Below are positions 43,272-52,235 of a stretch of DNA of 64,000 bases, piece after piece. A program made the translations under genes and the position numbers. Numbering within the stretch: position 1 is the first letter of the stretch; the number at the start of each line of letters is the position of its first letter. The notes under the pieces were generated by a model that made no database searches, was not told the DNA's origin, and saw only the letters and a program-made list of their open reading frames with translations. Source of the DNA: DATARH01 sp036268425. Lineage in GTDB: Bacteria; Pseudomonadota; Alphaproteobacteria; ATCC43930; CGMCC-115725. The DNA lies in NCBI GenBank assembly GCA_036268425.1, contig DATAUE010000116.1:1-64000 (forward strand), given 5' to 3'.

Positions 43272-43670
43272 GTGGATGCACTTGCGAAAATCAAGGACCG
43301 AATGCCGCCTTTTGCCGCGTTGCTCGGCATCGAGTTTGTCAGCGCAGAACCTGAACGCGTCGTCGCGGAACTGAGCGTGCGTCCGGAATTGTGCAACGGC
43401 ACCCGCGGCGTGCTGCATGGCGGCGCGATCATGGCCTTCGCCGATACGCTCGGCGCGACCGGCACCGTCCTTAATCTGCCGCAAGGGGGCCGCACCGCGA
43501 CGATCGAGAGCAAGACCAATTTCATTGCAGCGGCGCCGCTGGGGACGCGCGTCACCGGCGAGGCGACGCCGCTGCATCGCGGCCGCCGCTCGATGGTCTG
43601 GCAAACCCGAATTACCACCAGCGATGGCAAGCTCGTGGCGGTGGTGACACAAACGCAGTTCGTCTTATGA
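43272..43670 (+). CDS. PaaI-type hotdog-fold thioesterase
   Basis: A GTG at 43272 after AAGGAG gives 132 residues. The hotdog fold is indicated by GIEFVSAEPERVVAELSV, the signature HGGAIMAFADTLGATGTV and ESKTNFIAAAPLGTRVTGEATPLHRGR. The glycine-rich HGG motif and the following acidic Asp are the catalytic region of PaaI/YbgC-like thioesterases acting on acyl-CoA. It is divergent from the dioxygenase operon. The acyl chain is not identifiable. Confidence 0.88.
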   Translation: MDALAKIKDRMPPFAALLGIEFVSAEPERVVAELSVRPELCNGTRGVLHGGAIMAFADTLGATGTVLNLPQGGRTATIESKTNFIAAAPLGTRVTGEATPLHRGRRSMVWQTRITTSDGKLVAVVTQTQFVL

Positions 43671-43726
43671 GCGACCATTCGTTTGCAACAGGCCATTCGT
43701 TTGGAAGCAGGCCCTAGTCCAGGTTG

Positions 43727-44368
43727 CTACGACGCGCCAAACCCAAGCGAAGCGGTATGGTGAAGGATTTGCGCCGAACCGTCCCATAGCATCCGCAACG
43801 CGACAAAGGTGACGATGCCGAGCCCGACCCACGAAATCCAGAACAGCCGTTCGAGCAGGCGGGCGATATAGGTTGAGGCGATGCCCATCAGCGCCACCGA
43901 CAGGACCAGCCCGATGACCAGGATCCAGGGGTCGGATTGCGTGCGCGCCACCCCGGCGACCGCGATGACGTTGTCGAACGACATCGACAGATCGGCAAGC
44001 ACGATCATCCCCATCGCCTGGGTGGCGGTTTTGGGGCGGCGGCGCGGGGGTGCCGCGACACCTCCGGCCGGCACCGGTATATGACGCGCGTCGCATAGCT
44101 CGCGATACATTTTCCACGACACCCACAGCAGCAGGATGCCGCCGGCGAATGTCAGGCCGATGATCGCCAGCAAATGCATCGTCAGCGCCGCGAACAAAAT
44201 TCGCAGCACGGTCGCCGCGGCGATACCAGAGGCAATAACGCGCCGCCGGTGTCGCGCCGGCAGACCGGCGGCGGCCATCCCGACCACGATCGCATTGTCG
44301 CCGGCAAGCACGACGTCGATGATGACCACCGACACCAGCGCGCTCACCTGGTTCAGATTTACCAGCAC
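43727..44368 (-). CDS. TerC/YjbE family integral membrane protein
   Basis: This 213-residue protein has six to seven helices. The acidic motif VVLAGDNAIVVGMAAAGLP (about 20-38) and its repeat in SMSFDNVIAVAGVARTQSDP (about 128-147) define the TerC family. Bacterial members are implicated in metal (Mn) export or metalation of exported proteins. A Pro/Arg-rich cytoplasmic loop (about 101-114) joins the halves. It is divergent from the MFS gene. Any connection to the GDT1-type Mn exporter at 14.6 kb is speculative. Confidence 0.86.
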   Translation of the reverse strand: MLVNLNQVSALVSVVIIDVVLAGDNAIVVGMAAAGLPARHRRRVIASGIAAATVLRILFAALTMHLLAIIGLTFAGGILLLWVSWKMYRELCDARHIPVPAGGVAAPPRRRPKTATQAMGMIVLADLSMSFDNVIAVAGVARTQSDPWILVIGLVLSVALMGIASTYIARLLERLFWISWVGLGIVTFVALRMLWDGSAQILHHTASLGFGAS

Positions 44369-44414
44369 GTTCGCGACATAAGCACGAAGGCGCGGATCGT
44401 CGAGGCCAAACCGG

Positions 44415-45626
44415 ATGACAAGTATCGTGTTGCCGCGACGTTCTCGGGTAACGGCGCGACGGCTCAGCCTGTTCTATGCCGCCAGTTTTCTGGTCGTCGG
44501 CGTGCAACTGCCGTTCTGGCCGGTCTGGCTCGCCGGGCGCGGCCTCGACGCCCGGCAGATCGCGAGCGTTTTCGCCGCCGCGATCTGGGCGAAGGTGGCG
44601 GCGACCCCGGCGTTCGGCGCGCTCGCCGATCGGCTCGGGCGGCGGCGGGCGGTGATGATCGCGCTGGCCGCCACCGCCTGCGCCGCTTATGCCGGGTTGT
44701 GGCCGGTCGCCGGGTTCTGGCTGCTGCTGGCGGTCAATCTGGTTGCCGGCATGGCGCAATCGGCCCTGATGCCGCTTGGCGACAGCATTACGCTCGCCGC
44801 GGTGCGCGACGAGGGGCTTGATTACGGCCGCGTCCGGGTGTGGGGATCGGTCAGCTTTATCGTCGCCGCGATCGGCAGCGGCGTGGCGCTGGCCGCATAC
44901 CCGCCGCAAGGCAGGGCGGACAATCATGTGCTGCTGTTGGTTTTGGCCGCGTCAGGCGGGCTGCTTGCGGCATGCATCGGCATTCCCGCCGGCACGGGGG
45001 CCATAGGCACGGGCGCCATAGGCACGGGCACCGGGGCCGCGTCGCGGCCGCGCTGGTCGGAACTGAGCCGGTTTGTCACCGACCGCCGCTTTTGGGTTTT
45101 TGTCATCAGCGCCGCGGCGCTGCAGTCCAGCCATCAGCTTTATTACGGTTTCGGCACCCTCTATTGGCGCCATCTCGGCTTTTCCGACACCGTGATCGGC
45201 GTGCTGTGGGCCGAAGGGGTTGTCGCCGAGATTGCGCTGTTCTGGTACAGCGCACCCTTGGTGGCGCGGCTGGGTCCGCTCGGGCTGATGGCGCTGGGCG
45301 GGGTTGCCGGCATTCTACGCTGGTCGCTGATGGGCGTGCTGCCGGGGCTTGGCGCTGCCGCCGCGCTGCAGCTGCTGCATGCCGCCACATTTGGTGCGAG
45401 CCATCTGGGCGCCATGCACTTCATGGCGCGCAATGTTCCGCCGACCGCGGCGGCCAGCGCGCAATCGCTTTATTCGGCGCTGTCGGCCGGTTTTGGCAGC
45501 GGTCTCGTGATGCTGGTTGCCGGTGCCCTTTATGCCGATTGGGGCGGGGCGGCCTATCCCTTCATGGCGGTGCTTTCGACTGCGGGGCTGGCCGGCGTTC
45601 TCGTGCTGCGGCGCATGGCACGCTAA
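44415..45626 (+). CDS. MFS transporter, phenylpropionate-permease (HcaT) type
   Basis: This 403-residue protein has twelve likely helices. The N-terminal YAASFLVVGVQLPFWPVWLAGRGLDARQIA is typical of the PPP/HcaT-like MFS group, with the A-motif-like segment GALADRLGRRRAV and the RVWGSVSFI stretch after helix four. The cytoplasmic loop between the halves contains a short in-frame repeat (GTGAIGTGAIGTG). The substrate is unknown. It precedes the GFA gene with 42 bp between them and may be co-transcribed with it. Confidence 0.88.
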   Translation: MTSIVLPRRSRVTARRLSLFYAASFLVVGVQLPFWPVWLAGRGLDARQIASVFAAAIWAKVAATPAFGALADRLGRRRAVMIALAATACAAYAGLWPVAGFWLLLAVNLVAGMAQSALMPLGDSITLAAVRDEGLDYGRVRVWGSVSFIVAAIGSGVALAAYPPQGRADNHVLLLVLAASGGLLAACIGIPAGTGAIGTGAIGTGTGAASRPRWSELSRFVTDRRFWVFVISAAALQSSHQLYYGFGTLYWRHLGFSDTVIGVLWAEGVVAEIALFWYSAPLVARLGPLGLMALGGVAGILRWSLMGVLPGLGAAAALQLLHAATFGASHLGAMHFMARNVPPTAAASAQSLYSALSAGFGSGLVMLVAGALYADWGGAAYPFMAVLSTAGLAGVLVLRRMAR

Positions 45627-45668
45627 GCTGGCCACTTGATGACGACCGGCAATGAGGAGGCACCGCAA

Positions 45669-46064
45669 ATGCTCGGCACCTACGAAGGAGGCTGCCATTG
45701 CGGTCGCGTACGGTTTCGCGTCCGCGCCGACCTCGCGGCGATCGGCGAATGCAACTGCTCGGTCTGCACCAGGAAAGGCATCTTGCATCTTGGGGCGGCG
45801 CGGGAAGATTTCGAATTGTTGAGCGGCCAAGACGCGCTCACAACCTATCAGTTCAACACTGCGATGGCGCAGCACATCTTCTGCCGGCATTGCGGCATCC
45901 ATTCGTTCGGCGTGCCACGCCTGTATCCGCACCGGATCACCGTCAATGCTCGCTGCCTCGACGGTATCGATCCGGCAGACCTGACGCCGAGCCGCTTTTT
46001 TGACGGCCGCAATTGGGAAGCGGCGGCGCAGGCGCACCGCGCCGCAGCAGGCCAGGACGGTTAG
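45669..46064 (+). CDS. GFA (glutathione-dependent formaldehyde-activating-like) family protein
   Basis: The ATG at 45669, behind GAGGAGG, gives 131 residues. The zinc ligands of the GFA domain are all visible: CHCGRVRF near the N-terminus, CNCSVC in the middle and FCRHCG. The family was named for an enzyme joining formaldehyde and glutathione, but most members have unknown roles. It ends 4 bp into the convergent CnbZ-like gene. Confidence 0.88.
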   Translation: MLGTYEGGCHCGRVRFRVRADLAAIGECNCSVCTRKGILHLGAAREDFELLSGQDALTTYQFNTAMAQHIFCRHCGIHSFGVPRLYPHRITVNARCLDGIDPADLTPSRFFDGRNWEAAAQAHRAAAGQDG

Positions 46065-46816
46065 ATCACCAGTTCACGCGCAAGGCCGCGAACGTCCATT
46101 TCGAAATCGAGGCCCTGCACGGGCGGCCTGGCGTAATGCCAGGTCAGCCCGCCGGCGGCGGCGTCGCGGCCGACGATCTCGTCGGCCATGACGGAATGGA
46201 TATCGTACACGGTATAGAGCTGCGTCGCGGTCACGTCCGGCCAGCCGAAGCCGAGCGCCGCCAACCGCCGCTCCATCTCGCCCAAAACGTATCGCGCCTT
46301 GTCGCGCATCCCGTCGGCGGATTGATCGCCTAGCCGGATGATGCGGTCGCGATAGCTGCCCGCGCCTTCGCGCGCCTCGCCGCTGCCGGCAACAACAAAG
46401 CCGCGTGCCGCGGCGCTTGTGTCGGGCATGGTATAGCAGAAGGCATAGAAGCAAGGCGCCGCGGGTGCCGCGATTTCGGGACAGACATTCGAGCGCGCCA
46501 CCGGGTTCACCTCGTCGCGAAAGATGCCCCATGCCGCCAGCCGCTTTACATAAGTGCGGTTGAACGCGATGAACCCGGAATCGGTGAATTGCGCAGGGGA
46601 GCGCAGTTCGCAGGCGCAAAAGGCGGTTATCGGGCGCCCGAGCCGGGCTAGATGGGCCTCGATCGCGGCAAATCCTTCCGCCATTGGCAGCAGACGGGCG
46701 AAACGCACCCGCTCGACCGTAAAACCGGGTTCCGCGGCGACACCGCCGGAATACTGGAAGGGCCCGGGGACGAAGCGATAATCCCCGCCAGAAAATAGCC
46801 GTACGTTCGACATCAT
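46061..46816 (-). CDS. CnbZ-like (2-amino-5-chloromuconate deaminase family) protein
   Basis: From the ATG at 46816 (GGAGA before it; next ATG at 46813) the protein has 251 residues. The sequence runs NVRLFSGGDYRFVPGPFQYSGG, then AFCACELRSPAQFTDSGF, NPVARSNVCPE and TWHYARPP. I recognise this pattern from proteins annotated as 2-amino-5-chloromuconate deaminase CnbZ. In characterised cases it deaminates an aromatic ring-cleavage product. No other ring-cleavage gene is nearby, so another enamine or amide substrate is possible. It is divergent from the TPP enzyme across a region with direct repeats. Confidence 0.7.
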   Translation of the reverse strand: MMSNVRLFSGGDYRFVPGPFQYSGGVAAEPGFTVERVRFARLLPMAEGFAAIEAHLARLGRPITAFCACELRSPAQFTDSGFIAFNRTYVKRLAAWGIFRDEVNPVARSNVCPEIAAPAAPCFYAFCYTMPDTSAAARGFVVAGSGEAREGAGSYRDRIIRLGDQSADGMRDKARYVLGEMERRLAALGFGWPDVTATQLYTVYDIHSVMADEIVGRDAAAGGLTWHYARPPVQGLDFEMDVRGLARELVI

Positions 46817-46828
46817 AAAGTCTCCATT

Positions 46829-46894
46829 CGGGGTTACACCGAACCCCGCAGGGCGAAGGAACCTTATCCGCCAACGTGCAACCTTATCCGCCAA
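46829..46894. promoter_or_regulatory. Hairpin and 20-bp-period direct repeats in a divergent promoter region
   Basis: ACCTTATCCGCCAA occurs at 46861-46874 and again at 46881-46894, exactly two helical turns apart. A 7-bp hairpin (CGGGGTT/AACCCCG, 46829-46848) lies nearer the CnbZ-like start. The spacing suggests a dimeric regulator binding one face of the DNA. Confidence 0.5.
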
Positions 46895-47031
46895 AGTAAC
46901 GTCGCGGGCCACGGGGACGAAGTCGGCACAGTGGCGGCGCTTTCTTGATTGAGCAGAAATCCACGCACATGCGTTGTAATCAGAGGCCATGCGAGGCTAA
47001 ATTTTGAGCACCGCAAGGGAGGGAGCCGGAG

Positions 47032-48771
47032 ATGCCCGTCGAGCGCATGCTGACCGAGGAGCTGCCAGCTCGCGTGCTGATCGCCCGAGTTCTTGCGGAA
47101 GCGGGAATCGAATATGTCTTCGGTATTTCCGGCGGGCACACCGGCCGCATCGTGTCGGGGCTGAGCCAGGTCCAGAACCAGGTACGCATGGTCACCGTGC
47201 GCGAGGAATCGCTGGCCGGGGTCATGGCCGAAGTTTACGGGCGGCTGACACGGCGGCCCGGCGTGATGCTCGGGCAAGGTCCGTGGGTGCTGGGAAACGG
47301 GCTGATCGGCACGCTCGAAGCGCATCTGTCGAGTTCGCCGATGGTATTGCTCACCGATTTCAGCGATGCGCCGGGGTTTTCGTTGCACGCTCCCTATCAG
47401 CAGGCGACCGGTGATTACGGCAGCTGGGATGCACGGCGCGCCTTTGGCGGCGTCACCAAGCAGGTGATGCAGGCGCAGGAGCCGACCGCGGCGGTGCAGG
47501 CCACCCAGCTTGCGATAAAGCATGCCCTGGCGGGGCAGCCGGGACCGGTCGCGGTATTGTTCAGCCATGATGCGCTGGCCGGCTCGGTGTCGCCTGACTC
47601 GCGGCCGGTGCTGTACCCGACGCGTTTCTATCTGCCCCCCGCGCCGTCGCCGGCTGATCCGGCGCAGATTGCCGCCGCGGCCGAGCGGATCCTGGCGGCC
47701 GAGCGCCCGGTGATCGTCGCCGGCAACGGGGTGCGCATCGCGCAGGCCTATGAACCACTGCGGGAACTGGCCGAACTGGCCGGGCTCCCGGTCGGTACGA
47801 CGGCGGCTGGCAAAGGTGTTTTTCCTGAGACTCACCCGCTGGCGCTCGGCGTGTTCGGGACGTTCGGCACGGCGGCCGCCAATGCCTGCATCGGCGACGC
47901 TGACCTGGTGCTGGTGGTCGGCTCGAAACTGTCGCCGAGTGATACTGCCTGGGAAAACGGCAGATTGCTCGACCCGACCCGCCAGATTTTTGTGCAGATC
48001 GATATCGAGCCGCGCAACGCCTCGTGGAACTTCCCGGCCGAAACCGTTGTGCTTGGCGATGCGGGTGAAGCCCTGGCGCAGTTGCGAGATGCGCTACGCT
48101 CGCGCGCGGCCGAACGCGGGGAGGCTGCGATCCGCCGTGTCGGACAGCATCGCGCGACGCATGGGTTTTTCAATTCACCGGCCTACACGGCCGACGACAA
48201 GCCGATCCTGCCGCAGCGGGTTATCGGCGAGCTGATGCGGGTGTTGCCAGAGAACGCAATCGTGACCTGTGATGCTGGCGAAAACCGCATCCTGATGACG
48301 CATTTCTATCAAACCAAGGCAGCCGGCGGTTTTCTGCAAGCTGCAGGGTCAGGGCCGATGGGCTTTGGCATTCCGGCGGCATTGGCGGCAAAACTGGTCC
48401 ATCCCGAGCGGCCGGTTGTCGCAGTCGTCGGCGATGGCGGTTTTGCCATGACGATGAACGGGCTGATGACGGCGCTCGAACAGGATATTCCAATCGTTGT
48501 GGTCGTTTTTAACAATAAGGCGCTTGGCTGGGTGTTGCACGGGTCGGGGCCATTTGCCGCGGAATTCAATGATTTCGATCTCTCAGGCATCGCCCGCGCG
48601 ATGGGCTGCCGCGGGCAGCGGATCGGCGATCCGGCAGCGCTGGCCCCGGCATTGCAGGAAGCCCTCGCGTCCGGAATACCAACAGTGATCGACGTGATGA
48701 CCTCGCTGAATGTGACTTTTGCCGATGTTACATCGCCGCTGGCTAATGAGGCCTCGCCGCGCCGTCGGTAA
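47032..48771 (+). CDS. Thiamine pyrophosphate enzyme, acetolactate-synthase-like
   Basis: This 579-residue three-domain TPP enzyme has the PYR-domain Glu in VTVREESLAG (Glu58/59). The central domain covers about 195-330, and the PP domain has VGDGGFAMTMNGLMTALEQ followed by FNNKALGW (GDG...N motif). A strong AGGGAGGG precedes the start. It could decarboxylate or condense 2-oxoacids (acetolactate synthase, benzoylformate decarboxylase or similar). No small regulatory subunit is adjacent; the free ACT protein at 8.8 kb is the only candidate in the window. It is divergent from the CnbZ-like gene. Confidence 0.88.
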   Translation: MPVERMLTEELPARVLIARVLAEAGIEYVFGISGGHTGRIVSGLSQVQNQVRMVTVREESLAGVMAEVYGRLTRRPGVMLGQGPWVLGNGLIGTLEAHLSSSPMVLLTDFSDAPGFSLHAPYQQATGDYGSWDARRAFGGVTKQVMQAQEPTAAVQATQLAIKHALAGQPGPVAVLFSHDALAGSVSPDSRPVLYPTRFYLPPAPSPADPAQIAAAAERILAAERPVIVAGNGVRIAQAYEPLRELAELAGLPVGTTAAGKGVFPETHPLALGVFGTFGTAAANACIGDADLVLVVGSKLSPSDTAWENGRLLDPTRQIFVQIDIEPRNASWNFPAETVVLGDAGEALAQLRDALRSRAAERGEAAIRRVGQHRATHGFFNSPAYTADDKPILPQRVIGELMRVLPENAIVTCDAGENRILMTHFYQTKAAGGFLQAAGSGPMGFGIPAALAAKLVHPERPVVAVVGDGGFAMTMNGLMTALEQDIPIVVVVFNNKALGWVLHGSGPFAAEFNDFDLSGIARAMGCRGQRIGDPAALAPALQEALASGIPTVIDVMTSLNVTFADVTSPLANEASPRRR

Positions 48772-48897
48772 ATCCGTATCGACGGTGAACGAGGTGACAA
48801 TGCGGGAAAGTGTATTCGGTTTACGACATTCACTTCAGGGCCTTGCCGTCACCGAATGGGTGTAAAACGCGTTAACATGCGTTGTTCTGCGCACATT

Positions 48898-48935
48898 GCT
48901 AACGATAAGAGCGAGCGCTAACGATAAGAGCGAGC
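48898..48935. repeat. 19-bp perfect tandem repeat
   Basis: GCTAACGATAAGAGCGAGC occurs twice without a spacer (48898-48916 and 48917-48935). It lies in the 316-bp gap before the regulator gene of the type I secretion locus. The rest of that gap contains no gene that I can support. Confidence 0.9.
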
Positions 48936-49087
48936 CATGTCGGCGTATTTTTCATCTATGACTGGTTCTGTGAAAAAGGGCCGCATCACATGTTCTGGAG
49001 GCGACTTGCTTCTCGGGGCTTATGCCTGTAATTTCAGAATCAGGCCGATCACACTTGCGTCCGCCACTTAGCAAATAGACGGGAGCG

Positions 49088-49858
49088 ATGGGAGCATCGA
49101 CGATAGTCGTGGCACGGGAAGATTTGTCGATCCCAGGTTCCGCGGATGCGGATGTCGGGGATGCGACGTGCGCCGCTGATATTGAGGCGCGGTTTTTTAA
49201 TGTTATTCGCCAGTACAACCCGGATGTCGTTGTACTCGATTTGACGCATACCGGCGGCCAAGGGACGACGGCGATCGTCAAGATCAGGCGACGCAGCGGT
49301 GTTCCCATTCTTGTGGTCTGCGGCGGTGACGACTTGCAGATGCGGGAATATTGCCTTGCCGGCGCCGCGGAATGCATGGCCGCCCCAGTCGATATCATGG
49401 CGTTGAACCAGACGGTTCAGAAAATCATTCAACTATCGCGTGATTCAGGCTCGTCGCCGCTGAGCGAAGCGGCTCAGACTCAGCCGATATTTTTTGCCGA
49501 GCTGACGCTTCAGCCGCATGAAAACACGCTAACCGGCCCCGATGGAGCGAGTATAAAACTCACGACTTCGGAAAATCGGGTGCTGATTCATTTTGTGAGC
49601 AACCCGTGGATGCTATGCACCCGCGATGCACTGGCCGACGCGCTTTATGGGCCACATCGGCCGAACAACAGCGACCGCGCCGTAGACGTGATTGTCACGC
49701 GGCTGCGCAAGAAAATAGCTTCCCTTGGTGGGCTTGCCGCGCAGCGCCTCATTAAAACCGAATTTCGGCGCGGTTATATGTTCGTGACTGAAGTGTCGAT
49801 CGGCGCACCGATCGTCGCACGTCAGTCTGAGCCTGCCCTTCGCGCGCGGACTGCTTGA
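49088..49858 (+). CDS. OmpR/PhoB-type regulator with degenerate receiver domain
   Basis: This 256-residue protein has a receiver-like N-terminal domain and a winged-helix DNA-binding domain (about 140-245; LTTSENRVLIHF and NNSDRAVDVIVTRLRKKI). In the receiver only the phosphorylation Asp is clear (VVVLDLTH). The acidic pair is weak (VAREDL), the switch Thr position reads VVCGGDD and the conserved Lys reads AAPVD. The domain is probably a pseudo-receiver or responds to something other than phosphorylation. The gene stands directly upstream of the type I secretion genes and is likely their regulator. No histidine kinase is adjacent. Confidence 0.82.
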   Translation: MGASTIVVAREDLSIPGSADADVGDATCAADIEARFFNVIRQYNPDVVVLDLTHTGGQGTTAIVKIRRRSGVPILVVCGGDDLQMREYCLAGAAECMAAPVDIMALNQTVQKIIQLSRDSGSSPLSEAAQTQPIFFAELTLQPHENTLTGPDGASIKLTTSENRVLIHFVSNPWMLCTRDALADALYGPHRPNNSDRAVDVIVTRLRKKIASLGGLAAQRLIKTEFRRGYMFVTEVSIGAPIVARQSEPALRARTA

Positions 49859-49973
49859 TAGCACGGCGCGTGCGCGTCGCGCGGGTGATGCCCTCCCGCA
49901 CGACTGCCCGGTCGCCTGATGGCCGCCGGAGTGCCAAGATGCCGAACGCCAAGACGCCGACGGCCCAGATGAA

Positions 49974-52235
49974 ATGGTGCAGACCGTGACTCTCGCTTTG
50001 AACGATCCGCCGTCCGTAGAGCCGCTTGACGCTGTGCCGGCGTCCTCGGCGCTGCTCGAAAGCCTGATTATCGTCGCCCGACATCGTGGCGTGCACCTGT
50101 CCAAGGAACAGGTCATTCGCGATCACCAGTTGTTCGCCCGCGACGTATCGGTCGCAGACACCCTACGCATTGCCTATGCCGCGGGGCTGCGCGCTCAGGC
50201 GACGCGACTGCGATGGAACGATCTTTTCAGGATGGGGCCGGCGCTGCCGGCCATCGTGCGGTTACGCAACGGCGCCGCGATGGTGCTGCTGCGCGCCGAG
50301 GAACATCTGCCGGGGTGGCCTCCAGTCGTGATCCTGCGTGATCCGAACGGCAACGAGGAAGCGCCGCTTATCCTCGACGAGGCGCGTTTTGCCTCGGTGT
50401 GGGACGGCGATGTCATCCTGGTCAAGCGCGACTACCGGTTGCGTGATGAAGACCGTCCGTTCGGCGTTGGTTGGCTGTTCGGCCAGTTGCTGCGTGATCG
50501 CCGTGTCGCCGGTGACCTTGCGGTTTGCGCAGTATTGTTGGGTGTGCTGGCGATCGCGCCCGTCATGTTCTGGCGCGTCATGGTCGACCGGGTCATGTAC
50601 TACGGGAGCATGAGTACGTTTACGATGATCTGTGTCGCGTTCGGCATCTTGCTGATATTCGATACGATCTTCGGGCATCTGCGACGTTATCTTGTGGCGT
50701 TCGTTACCGCGCGAGTCGACGCCAAAGCATGGACATACATGTTCGGTAAATTGCTCAATTTGCCGATCGATTATTTTGAGCGTACGCCAACCGGCGTCGT
50801 CGTCCATGATTTGTACGAATTTTATCGAATTCGCAGTTTTTTGACCGGTCAATTGTTCGGAACGATGCTGGATTCCTTCGTTCTGGTGATCTTCTTGCCG
50901 ATCATGTTTACGTTCAGCGTAATTATGACCGCCTGTGTTTTAGTGTTGTGCCTTTTGATATGTCTGTGGCTGATCATCATGTTGCCGACCGTGCGGCGCA
51001 AAGTGTCGGCGGCCGTGCAGGCAGAGACGGAGCGTGGCACGCACCTTGTCGAAGCGGTGCACGGGATACGCGCGATCAAGTCTCTGGCGCTCGACGCACG
51101 GCAACGCCACCAGTGGGATGTTTTTGTCGCAAAGGTTGTTGAGACGCGGTTCGACGAAGGATGTACCGCCAACATCGTGCAGACGGTCGTTCATCCGCTC
51201 CAACTATTGATGACCAATGGTGTGATTGCCGTTGCGGTCTATTTGGCGCTTGTCAATCACGACACGATGTATCTTGGCGCGATCTTTGCCTTCATGATCA
51301 TGACGCAGCGGGTCACCATGCCGGTTGTGCAGGCGGCGCAGGCCATCGTGCAGATCGACGAGGCGCGGAGCGCCATTGCGCGGGTCGCGCATATTATCAA
51401 TTCGCCGCCGGAGGAAGGCCGGTCCGGTCACGGCGTGCGGGCGCCGTTCATCGGGCGGATCGAGTTCAACGACGTCATCTTCCGCTATCAGGGGGCGACG
51501 TCGCCGGCGCTCGACCGGGTATCGTTTTCGGTGCCGGAAGGAAGCATTTTCGGAATTGTCGGGCGCAGCGGCTCCGGCAAGACGACGGTCACCCGTCTGT
51601 TGCAGGCCCTGCACAGCAATTACCAGGGAATGATCAAGATCGACGGCAACGATCTGCGCGAGATCGACGTCGATCATCTGCGTTCGAGCCTTGGCGTCGT
51701 TCTGCAGGAGAACTTTCTGTTCCGGGGCACGATCCGCGACACGATCTCGGCTGCCAAACCCGATGCCACGTTCGAGGAAATCGTCGAAGCTGCGCGATTG
51801 GCCGGCGCCGAGGAATTTATCGAGCGGCTTCCGGCCGGGTACGAAACCTTCATCCAGGAAGGATCGACCAATCTCTCCGGCGGCCAACGCCAGCGGCTCG
51901 CGATCGCACGCGCATTGATGGGTAACCCGCGCATCTTGATGTTGGATGAAGCAACCAGCGCGCTCGACGCCGACAGCGAGGCCATCGTCAACGCCAATTT
52001 AATGCGAATTGCGCGCGGCCGTACGCTGATCATCATTTCGCACCGTCTGTCGGCGCTGGTTGCGGCGGATGCGATCCTCGTTCTGGAGCGTGGCGAAGTC
52101 TACGATGTGGGAACGCACGAGCAACTTCTAGAGCGCTGCGACATCTATGCCGGGCTGTGGCATTTGCAGCACCGACATCTGGAAAACAGGTCATCGACGC
52201 ATGAGATCATTCCGCTCCGGCCAGCAGCTCAATGA
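49974..52235 (+). CDS. Type I secretion ABC exporter, HlyB-like
   Basis: This 753-residue exporter has an N-terminal C39-like domain (about 1-150) in which the peptidase Cys and His are absent (SALLESLIIVARHRG, NGAAMVLLRAEE). It is therefore a substrate-binding rather than cutting domain, as in RTX exporters. Six helices cover about 165-450. The ATPase has GRSGSGKTTV, QENFLFRGTI, NLSGGQRQR and RILMLDEATSALD. It is in the inner membrane and forms a tripartite channel with the HlyD-like protein, whose gene overlaps its end by 35 bp. The outer membrane TolC partner is not in this window. Confidence 0.92.
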   Translation: MVQTVTLALNDPPSVEPLDAVPASSALLESLIIVARHRGVHLSKEQVIRDHQLFARDVSVADTLRIAYAAGLRAQATRLRWNDLFRMGPALPAIVRLRNGAAMVLLRAEEHLPGWPPVVILRDPNGNEEAPLILDEARFASVWDGDVILVKRDYRLRDEDRPFGVGWLFGQLLRDRRVAGDLAVCAVLLGVLAIAPVMFWRVMVDRVMYYGSMSTFTMICVAFGILLIFDTIFGHLRRYLVAFVTARVDAKAWTYMFGKLLNLPIDYFERTPTGVVVHDLYEFYRIRSFLTGQLFGTMLDSFVLVIFLPIMFTFSVIMTACVLVLCLLICLWLIIMLPTVRRKVSAAVQAETERGTHLVEAVHGIRAIKSLALDARQRHQWDVFVAKVVETRFDEGCTANIVQTVVHPLQLLMTNGVIAVAVYLALVNHDTMYLGAIFAFMIMTQRVTMPVVQAAQAIVQIDEARSAIARVAHIINSPPEEGRSGHGVRAPFIGRIEFNDVIFRYQGATSPALDRVSFSVPEGSIFGIVGRSGSGKTTVTRLLQALHSNYQGMIKIDGNDLREIDVDHLRSSLGVVLQENFLFRGTIRDTISAAKPDATFEEIVEAARLAGAEEFIERLPAGYETFIQEGSTNLSGGQRQRLAIARALMGNPRILMLDEATSALDADSEAIVNANLMRIARGRTLIIISHRLSALVAADAILVLERGEVYDVGTHEQLLERCDIYAGLWHLQHRHLENRSSTHEIIPLRPAAQ

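Noticed and set aside
47032..48771. ilvB/ilvG acetolactate synthase large subunit
   Set aside because: General TPP-enzyme motifs fit, but no regulatory subunit gene is adjacent and the neighbouring CnbZ-like gene suggests another pathway, so a specific symbol is not supported.
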